A stretch of DNA of 64,000 nucleotides from Duganella sp. BJB480. GTDB lineage: Bacteria; Pseudomonadota; Gammaproteobacteria; Burkholderiales; Burkholderiaceae_D. Of this stretch, positions 58,692 through 64,000 are shown one piece after another. Within the stretch, counting starts at the first letter, position 1. Every line of letters starts with the position of its first letter. The notes below the pieces were generated by a model. The model searched no databases. It was not told where the DNA came from and saw only the letters and a list, made by a program, of their open reading frames with translations. The position numbers and the translations under genes are program-made. The stretch is taken from assembly GCA_003416985.1 (NCBI GenBank), contig QVIN01000005.1, positions 1 to 64,000 of the forward strand, read 5' to 3'.

Positions 58692-59384
58692 TTATTTGCA
58701 GGCGTGGCTTTGCGCGTTCGGGTAGCCGGCGCGCAGTTGTTCCAGCTTGGTCTTCAGTTCCGTGTCCACGTCGCGGAACTGGAAGGCCAGCAGCTTGCTG
58801 CCGCTCATGCGCGGCGCCACGCGCGCGGTGCGTACGCCTTGCTTCATCAGCGCCGCCAGCTGGTTCTGCGCCGCGCCCTCGGTCTTGAACACGCCCAGCG
58901 AAATCCCCCAGCGCAGCGGCGAGTTGTCGTTCATGATGAAGTAGTTGGTCACGCCCAGCGCGCGCAGTTCGGCGGCCTTCTTGTCGGCGCCTTCCTTGCT
59001 GCCCTGCGGCGGCATATAAACGATATAGCTCGATACCTCGCTGCCCGGCAGGTTGTGGCGCGACTGGCGGTCGCCCAAATTCAGCGGCGCGAGCTGGGTT
59101 TCGAAACGGCGCGCATCGGCCAGTACGAAGCTGCCGATTTCCACGCAGGCCAGCACCTCGGGCGCCGGCTTGGCGCTGGCGGCGGCGCTGGCCGCGGCGG
59201 CCGTCGCGGCCGAGGCGTCGTTGGCTTTTTCGGCGGAGATGATGGACAGCTTGCCGGCGTTGAGTTGATTGAGCATGCGCTCCGGCTCGCGCTCGTTGCC
59301 GCTGAAATGGCCGAGATAACCTTTGCCGTACGCGAACAGCGCGGCATTGATGGCGACCAGCGACCAGAAAATAAATTTCAGCAC
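58692..59384 (-). CDS. SPOR domain-containing membrane protein (GTG start)
   Basis: A 230-residue protein with a short cytoplasmic start and a membrane helix (about 3-20, FIFWSLVAINAALFAYG). An Ala-rich linker (about 55-75) leads to a SPOR-like domain (about 140-215: YFIMNDNSPLRWGISLGVFKTEGAAQNQLAAL). SPOR domains bind denuded peptidoglycan at division sites. The frame opens with GTG behind AAGGGA, which is the best start. It is last in the leftward argS operon, 18 nt after coaX. Confidence 0.82.
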   Translation of the reverse strand: MLKFIFWSLVAINAALFAYGKGYLGHFSGNEREPERMLNQLNAGKLSIISAEKANDASAATAAAASAAASAKPAPEVLACVEIGSFVLADARRFETQLAPLNLGDRQSRHNLPGSEVSSYIVYMPPQGSKEGADKKAAELRALGVTNYFIMNDNSPLRWGISLGVFKTEGAAQNQLAALMKQGVRTARVAPRMSGSKLLAFQFRDVDTELKTKLEQLRAGYPNAQSHACK

Positions 59385-59402
59385 GGAGCTTCCCTTGCGA
59401 GC

Positions 59403-60170
59403 TTATTCGGCGCTGCCGGCGGCAGCATGCAAACCGATTAACACGATGTTCTCGACGATACGGTAAGGCACCTTCAGCATCGGCGCGATATATGGCGCCG
59501 CGCCGCCGGAGATGATGCACTCGCTCGCGCCATGCCGCGCGTACGCATGCTCGATAGCGCCGCTCTGCGCGGCCAGGCAGCCGCTCAGGATGGCGTCGTC
59601 GGTATTGTCGGCGAATCCGTCCGGCAGCTTACCGTCTTGGGCAATTTGCGGCAACTGCGCCGTGTTGCGCGCCAGCGAACTGGCCATCAGGCCCAGTCCC
59701 GGCAGGATCATCCCGCCCAGGAACATGCCGTCGGCCGTGATGGCGTCGATGGTGGTGGCGGTGCCGCAGTTGGCGACGATGACTTCGCGCCCGGCCGCCA
59801 GCGTGTGGCCGGCGATGGCGGCGGCGAAGCGGTCGCACCCCAGCTGCGCGGGATTGCGGTAGCCGTTGGTCACGCCGGCCAGCGCCGGCAAGGAGGCAAA
59901 CCATTCGATGGCGTGCTCCGGCAGGATCATGGCGGGGAAGGTCCGCTGCAGCACGTACTCCAGTTGCACGCGCAGGGCGCCGCCGGCCACGTTGGCGATG
60001 ACGATTCGGTCGACGCCTCGGTCGGCCACCGCTTCGCTCAGGTGCAGTTCCAGCTGCTGCAGGTCGGCGTGCATGACGGCGCCGTGGGCGATCCATGTGC
60101 CGGGCGCCGTGCCCAATTCGGCCAGCGCCCATTTGACGCGGGTGTTGCCGGCGTCGATCAGTAGAATCAT
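59403..60170 (-). CDS. coaX: type III pantothenate kinase
   Basis: A 255-residue ASKHA-fold kinase for the first step of coenzyme A synthesis. Motifs in order: MILLIDAGNTRVKWAL (phosphate 1), GCDRFAAAIAG, VIVANCGTATTIDAI (catalytic Asp and phosphate 2), and the C-terminal IISGGAAPYIAPML (adenosine). The start at 60170 overlaps the birA stop by 4 nt (ATGA). The birA-coaX pair is common in betaproteobacteria. Confidence 0.94.
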   Translation of the reverse strand: MILLIDAGNTRVKWALAELGTAPGTWIAHGAVMHADLQQLELHLSEAVADRGVDRIVIANVAGGALRVQLEYVLQRTFPAMILPEHAIEWFASLPALAGVTNGYRNPAQLGCDRFAAAIAGHTLAAGREVIVANCGTATTIDAITADGMFLGGMILPGLGLMASSLARNTAQLPQIAQDGKLPDGFADNTDDAILSGCLAAQSGAIEHAYARHGASECIISGGAAPYIAPMLKVPYRIVENIVLIGLHAAAGSAE

Positions 60171-60964
60171 GATAGTCCGATAGTAGAGGATAAGCGCAGC
60201 GAGACGTCGCCGGACAGCACTTCGGCGCGGCCTTGCTCGGTGTCGAGCATCAGGCGGCCGATGGCGTCGACGCCGGCGGCGCGGCCCTGCTGCAGCACTT
60301 TGCCGTTGTCGAGGATGACCACGTCCTGGCGGCTCCACGCGTCCAGCGCGTTCCAGCGCTCGGCGAAGGGGGCGAAGCCGGTGTCGTCGAATTCGGCCAG
60401 CACGGCGGCCAGGCGGCTGAGCAGCGCGGCCATCAGCTGGTTGCGGTCCATCTTGGCCAGCCATGGCGCGGCGGCCACTTCGCGGCCGATCTGCGCCTCC
60501 AGCTCGTCCGGCATGACCAGGTTGATGCCGACGCCGATCACGGCCCAGATGGCGCCGTCGTGGCGCGAGGTCTGGGTTTCGACCAGGATGCCGGCCAGTT
60601 TTTTACCGTCGCGCAGCAGGTCGTTGGGCCATTTGATCCGCACCGGCACGCCCAGCGAGGCGATGGTCTCGGCCAGCGCGACGCCGACCGCCATCGGCAG
60701 GCCGGACATCCGGTGCAGCGGTCCCTTGAAGCGCCAGGCCAGCGAGAACATCAGCGCGGCGCCGGGCGCGGACAGCCAGCTGCGGCCCGCGCGGCCACGG
60801 CCCGCCGTCTGGTTGTCGGCGATGCGCAGCACGGGGCCGGCCAGCGTGTCGACGCGGGCCAGCAGGTCGGCGTTGGTGGAGCCGGTTTCGGCGACGGTTT
60901 CTATCGCCACGTGCGTGGCGCTGGTGGCGCAGTGGCCGTGGATGGCGGCGGCGTCGAGGCTCAT
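60167..60964 (-). CDS. birA: biotin-[acetyl-CoA-carboxylase] ligase
   Basis: A 265-residue biotin protein ligase. The biotinyl-AMP loop is GRGRAGRSW, followed by FSLAWRF, the KWPNDLL motif, KLAGILVE and GVGINLV. The N-terminus is short, without the HTH domain of E. coli BirA, so it should ligate biotin but not regulate transcription. The start at 60964 overlaps the SDR stop (ATGA), and the stop overlaps coaX. Confidence 0.93.
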   Translation of the reverse strand: MSLDAAAIHGHCATSATHVAIETVAETGSTNADLLARVDTLAGPVLRIADNQTAGRGRAGRSWLSAPGAALMFSLAWRFKGPLHRMSGLPMAVGVALAETIASLGVPVRIKWPNDLLRDGKKLAGILVETQTSRHDGAIWAVIGVGINLVMPDELEAQIGREVAAAPWLAKMDRNQLMAALLSRLAAVLAEFDDTGFAPFAERWNALDAWSRQDVVILDNGKVLQQGRAAGVDAIGRLMLDTEQGRAEVLSGDVSLRLSSTIGLS

Positions 60965-61755
60965 GGCGCGGCCTTGCGTGACTTGTGCGGCGCCTTGGCG
61001 AAGGCCAGGTCGTACAGTGGATTCGGCAGCATGCGCAGCACCTTGGCGACGATGCCCATCTGCCACGGGATCACCTTGTAGCTGCTGCCGGCGGCGATGG
61101 TGCGCGCGGCCTTGGCGGCGAATTTGTCGGGCGCCATCAGGAAGGGCATCGGGTAGGGATTCACCTGCGTCATCGGCGTGTCGATGTAGCCGGGGCAGAT
61201 GGTGACGACGCGGATGCCGTGGGGCTTGAGCTCCAGCCGCAGCGATTCGCAGTAGCTGATCACCGCCGCCTTGGAGGCGCTGTACGCTTCGGCGCCGGGC
61301 AGGCCGCGTATGCCTGCCACGCTGCCGATGCCGACCAGGCGTGCCGGCGTGCCTTGTGTTTTCATGGCCGGGATGAAGGGCGCGAAGGTGGCGGCGGTGG
61401 CCACCACGTTGGTGGCGATGACGGCTTCGAACACGGGGATGTCTTCGGCGAACTCGGTGAGCGTGCCGACCGAGATGCCGGCGTTGGCGATCACCACGTC
61501 GATGCCGCCGGCGTGCGCCATGAAGGCTTGCGCGGCGGCGGCGATGGCGGCGTGGTCGCGCACATCGACCGCGTAGGCGCGGTGGCGTTCAGGGTTGGGG
61601 AGGGTGGCGATCAGCTGGTCCAGCATCTCGCTGCGGCGGGCCAGCAGGCCCAGTGTGGCGCCTTGCGCGGCATATTCGGCGGCGAGGGCCGCACCCAGGC
61701 CGCTTGAGGCGCCGGTGATGAAGACCCGCTCCGGCCCGGCGCCTTGCTTGTTCAT
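60961..61755 (-). CDS. SDR family oxidoreductase
   Basis: A 264-residue short-chain dehydrogenase. The cofactor motif is TGASSGLGAALA, followed by the NAGIS segment, the catalytic Ser in GIGSVAGIRG and Tyr/Lys in AYSASKAAV. The C-terminal part (about 215-260) is hydrophobic and basic, as in membrane-associated SDRs. The substrate is unknown. It is 2 nt after the dsbA stop and overlaps birA by 4 nt. Confidence 0.9.
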   Translation of the reverse strand: MNKQGAGPERVFITGASSGLGAALAAEYAAQGATLGLLARRSEMLDQLIATLPNPERHRAYAVDVRDHAAIAAAAQAFMAHAGGIDVVIANAGISVGTLTEFAEDIPVFEAVIATNVVATAATFAPFIPAMKTQGTPARLVGIGSVAGIRGLPGAEAYSASKAAVISYCESLRLELKPHGIRVVTICPGYIDTPMTQVNPYPMPFLMAPDKFAAKAARTIAAGSSYKVIPWQMGIVAKVLRMLPNPLYDLAFAKAPHKSRKAAP

Positions 61756-61757
61756 GT

Positions 61758-62429
61758 TTATTTCTTTTCCGCTTTCGCCTTGGCGACCAGGAAGTCCATC
61801 ACCTGCACGGCCTGCGCGTGCAGCTCGGCCTCATTGGTGGCGGACTTGGAGCCTTCATTGGCCATGGTCGGTGAGGTGACGTACTTGCCGTCGATGGCGA
61901 TCATCGGCCACGAATCGATGCCGTAGGCATCCATCATCGATGCCGAGCGGCGCACGCTGCCACCCACGCCCAGGCCGCGATAGGTCTCGATGAACTTCTG
62001 GCGGTCCACGCCCTGCTTGGCCGCGAAGTCGAACGCCATCTCGTCGCGGTTCATGCGGTTGTGGTTGACGTGCATCTCGGTGAAGATCTTGGTGTTCATG
62101 GCGTCGTTCAGCAGACCCATGGCGCTGAGCGTGAAGAACATTTTCTCCTGCGGCAGGTCGGTGCCGCTGCGCGAGATGTGCACGCGCTTGAAGACGATGT
62201 TGTCGCCCTGTTTCTTGACCCACGCCGACAGCGTCGGATCGAAGGCGAAGCAGTGCGGGCAGGCGTAGTCGAAGAATTCGATCACTTCGACCTTCTTGCC
62301 GCTGTCGACCGGCTGCGGCGTGGCCAGCGTCTTGAATTCGACGCCGTTTTTCGGTGCGGCCGGGGAGGCCGACGACAGGGCAGCTACGCTCAACATCAAT
62401 GCACCAACAACGAATTTCATGAATCGCAT
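61758..62429 (-). CDS. dsbA: thiol:disulfide interchange protein DsbA
   Basis: A 223-residue periplasmic oxidase that introduces disulfides into exported proteins. A signal peptide ends near ASA (about residue 22). The active site is Cys57-Pro-His-Cys60 in FFDYACPHCFAFD, and the cis-Pro region is near SWPMIAIDG. AGGAG lies 7 nt before the ATG at 62429, which favours it over the Met at codon 4. It lies between the FtsN-like SPOR gene and the SDR gene. Confidence 0.95.
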   Translation of the reverse strand: MRFMKFVVGALMLSVAALSSASPAAPKNGVEFKTLATPQPVDSGKKVEVIEFFDYACPHCFAFDPTLSAWVKKQGDNIVFKRVHISRSGTDLPQEKMFFTLSAMGLLNDAMNTKIFTEMHVNHNRMNRDEMAFDFAAKQGVDRQKFIETYRGLGVGGSVRRSASMMDAYGIDSWPMIAIDGKYVTSPTMANEGSKSATNEAELHAQAVQVMDFLVAKAKAEKK

Positions 62430-62444
62430 CTGGATACTCCTGGC

Positions 62445-63143
62445 TTATTTTTGATTGCGCACGACTGCGACGTCGACGCCGTTTTCGGACAACTTGCTAC
62501 GAACCTTGTTCATCGTTTCGACCTGATTGAAGGGGCCGAGGCGCACGCGATGCAGCACGCCGGTGTCGGTGGCGCGGTCGGAGACGTTGGCCTCGAAGCC
62601 CAGCAAGGCCAGCTTGGCGCGGGCGCTCTCGGCGTCGGCGATCTCGCGGAAGGCGCCGGCCTGCAGGTAGTAGATGAATTTGTCGTCGCCGTTGTCGGCC
62701 GCGGCGGCGGTCGCCGGCTTGGCCGGCGTCGGCGCCACGTTGGTCGCGCCCGGGGTGACGGCGGCGGCCTTCGGCTTCTCGGCCGGAGCCGGAGCGGCCG
62801 GCGCGGGCGTTCCCTGGATCTTGTCGACCACCGCCTGCAGCGGATCGGCCGGAGGCGGCGCTTTAGGCGGCTCCTTCGGCGTGTCCTTGGCAAAGTCCTT
62901 GGCCGCTTCGCGCACCGCGTCCTTGTTGCCGTACATAGGCTTGTTCGGATCGGCGGCCTGTCCCGCGGTCGGTTCCACCGCCTTGCTGCTACGCCCCTTG
63001 TCGGTGAAAGGCGTCGCGCCCTTGTTGATCACCAGGGCGACGACGACGGCGATCGCCAGGCCGATAATCAGGCCGATGACGATGCCGATGATGGTGTTGC
63101 CGTGCTGGCGCGAACGTGGGGTAAGGCGGGAGCGGAAATTCAT
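62445..63143 (-). CDS. SPOR domain (FtsN-like) cell division protein
   Basis: A 232-residue bitopic protein. A short basic cytoplasmic tail is followed by a membrane helix (about 18-42, TIIGIVIGLIIGLAIAVVVALVI), a Pro/Ala-rich periplasmic linker and a C-terminal SPOR domain (about 155-230, IYYLQAGAFREIADAESARAKLALLG). The architecture is that of FtsN-like divisome proteins. Its place between argS and dsbA matches FtsN-like genes of related betaproteobacteria. The start at 63143 is preferred over an in-frame one at 63164. Confidence 0.88.
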   Translation of the reverse strand: MNFRSRLTPRSRQHGNTIIGIVIGLIIGLAIAVVVALVINKGATPFTDKGRSSKAVEPTAGQAADPNKPMYGNKDAVREAAKDFAKDTPKEPPKAPPPADPLQAVVDKIQGTPAPAAPAPAEKPKAAAVTPGATNVAPTPAKPATAAAADNGDDKFIYYLQAGAFREIADAESARAKLALLGFEANVSDRATDTGVLHRVRLGPFNQVETMNKVRSKLSENGVDVAVVRNQK

Positions 63144-63164
63144 TGTGCGGGATGTCCTTCGCAA

Positions 63165-64000
63165 TTACATTTTGTTGGGAGCGGAGACGCCGATCAGCGC
63201 CAGGCCGTTGCGCAGCACCTGGCGGGTGGCGACCATCAGCGCGATACGGGCCGCCTTCAGCGCCTCGTCGTCCACCAGCACGCGCTCGGCGAAGTAGAAG
63301 CTGTGCAGGTTGGCGGCCAGGTCGCGCAGGTAGAACGCGATCTGGTGCGGGCCCAGTTCCGCTTGCGCGCGCGCCAGCGTTTCAGGGTAGGCGGCCAGGG
63401 TGGCCAGCAGCGTCGCTTCGGTCGGCGCGGTCAGCGGCGACAGGTCGACGTTGGCCAGCGAGGCTTCGTCGCCGGTCCACTGCTCCAGCATGCGGCAGAT
63501 GCGCGCGTGGGCGTACTGCACGTAATACACCGGATTCTCGTCCGAGGTTTTCAGCGCGACGTCGACGTCGAACACGAACTCGGTGTCGGCCTTGCGCGAG
63601 ATGAGGAAGAAGCGCACGGCGTCGCGGCCTTTTTCGATGTCGCCGCCGCCCGACCATTCGATCAGGTCGCGCACGGTCACGTAGGAGCCGGCGCGCTTGG
63701 AGATCTTGACCTCTTCGCCGCCCTTCATCACGGTGACCATCTTGTGCAGCACGTAGTCGGGGTAGCCCTGCGGGATGCCGACGTTGACCGCCTGCAGGCC
63801 GGCGCGCACGCGGGCGATGGTGCCGTGGTGGTCCGAACCCTGGACGTTGATCGCCTGGGTGTAGCCGCGCTGGAACTTGACGATGTGGTAGGCCACGTCC
63901 GGCACGAAGTAGGTGTAGGTGCCGTCCTTCTTGCGCATCACGCGGTTCTTGTCGTCGCCGTAGTCCTCGGTGCGCAGCCACAGCGCGCCTTCTTCCTCGT
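63165..64000 (-). CDS. argS: arginyl-tRNA synthetase, C-terminal part (cut by window edge)
   Basis: About 278 residues of ArgS. The start lies beyond the window end. The visible part has [16 protein letters not shown], the Rossmann-fold segment [12 protein letters not shown], the KMSKS-equivalent EVKISKRAG and the helical anticodon-binding domain ending [16 protein letters not shown]. It charges tRNA-Arg. It is first (promoter-proximal) of the visible leftward run argS-SPOR-dsbA-SDR-birA-coaX-SPOR, with 21 nt to the next gene. Confidence 0.96.
   Translation of the reverse strand, partial: EEEGALWLRTEDYGDDKNRVMRKKDGTYTYFVPDVAYHIVKFQRGYTQAINVQGSDHHGTIARVRAGLQAVNVGIPQGYPDYVLHKMVTVMKGGEEVKISKRAGSYVTVRDLIEWSGGGDIEKGRDAVRFFLISRKADTEFVFDVDVALKTSDENPVYYVQYAHARICRMLEQWTGDEASLANVDLSPLTAPTEATLLATLAAYPETLARAQAELGPHQIAFYLRDLAANLHSFYFAERVLVDDEALKAARIALMVATRQVLRNGLALIGVSAPNKM

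Overview
The window is a chromosomal stretch from a GC-rich betaproteobacterium, most likely an Oxalobacteraceae (Massilia/Duganella/Janthinobacterium group). The basis is the betaproteobacterial 5S rRNA, the gene order glnK-amtB-gshA-gshB-PTS IIA-HPr-EI, ubiK, the metX-metW pair, and the argS-SPOR-dsbA and birA-coaX arrangement. The genus is inference, because no database search was possible. Coding density is high and overlapping ATGA/TGATG gene junctions are frequent. No prophage, transposase, CRISPR array or tRNA was found.

Layout. (1) 1-300: end of an rRNA operon (5S rRNA plus two hairpin terminators). (2) 0.3-10.1 kb: a DUF4214 lipoprotein, a large propeller-type hybrid-free sensor kinase, DUF1840, an M1 peptidase with a small lipoprotein, and comM. 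(3) 10.2-16.2 kb: a catabolic island with an RpiR-type regulator divergent from two M20 amidohydrolases, a dicarboxylate-type symporter and a porin. (4) 16.3-24.6 kb: ubiK, then torF-glnK-amtB behind a convincing sigma-54 promoter and an NtrC-like site, then gshAB and the permease-less PTS (IIA, HPr, EI). (5) 24.7-29.5 kb: a tightly overlapping metX-metW-ampG-M48 peptidase-pseudouridine synthase run. It ends in a perfect 103-bp palindrome shared with the convergent gene xth. (6) 30.4-38.4 kb: pyrE, a small unknown, an alpha/beta hydrolase, a BlaI/M56 pair, an RstAB-like two-component system and a divergent envelope operon (beta-barrel, MipA/OmpV, secreted protein). (7) 38.4-43.2 kb: a nucleotidyltransferase, a second propeller kinase with a NarL-type transmitter, an LprI-domain protein and a GNAT. 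(8) 43.4-46.7 kb: gatCAB. (9) 47.0-56.3 kb: the rod-shape cluster mreBCD-mrdA-rodA-mrdA'-rlpA, with two full-length PBP2 genes flanking rodA. (10) 56.3-64 kb: a sterol-desaturase-type enzyme, an XRE-2TM regulator and a GNAT, then a leftward operon argS-SPOR-dsbA-SDR-birA-coaX-SPOR.

How the parts fit. Region 4 joins nitrogen sensing (PII, ammonium channel, NtrC/sigma-54 signals) to glutathione synthesis and a regulatory phosphorelay. Region 9 is the elongasome (MreB scaffold, MreCD, RodA glycosyltransferase, PBP2 transpeptidase) with a duplicated transpeptidase. Several envelope-stress style modules (RstAB-like, BlaI/M56, two propeller kinases, SPOR proteins, M48 and M1 peptidases, AmpG) make this a cell-envelope-heavy neighbourhood.

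No clearly undescribed defence or biosynthetic system is visible. The most notable signals are the 103-bp perfect palindrome, a 27-nt core shared by two terminators 43 kb apart, the tandem PBP2 paralogues, the NtrC/sigma-54 control region, and operator-like repeats in front of the RpiR, RstA-like and BlaI-type regulators.
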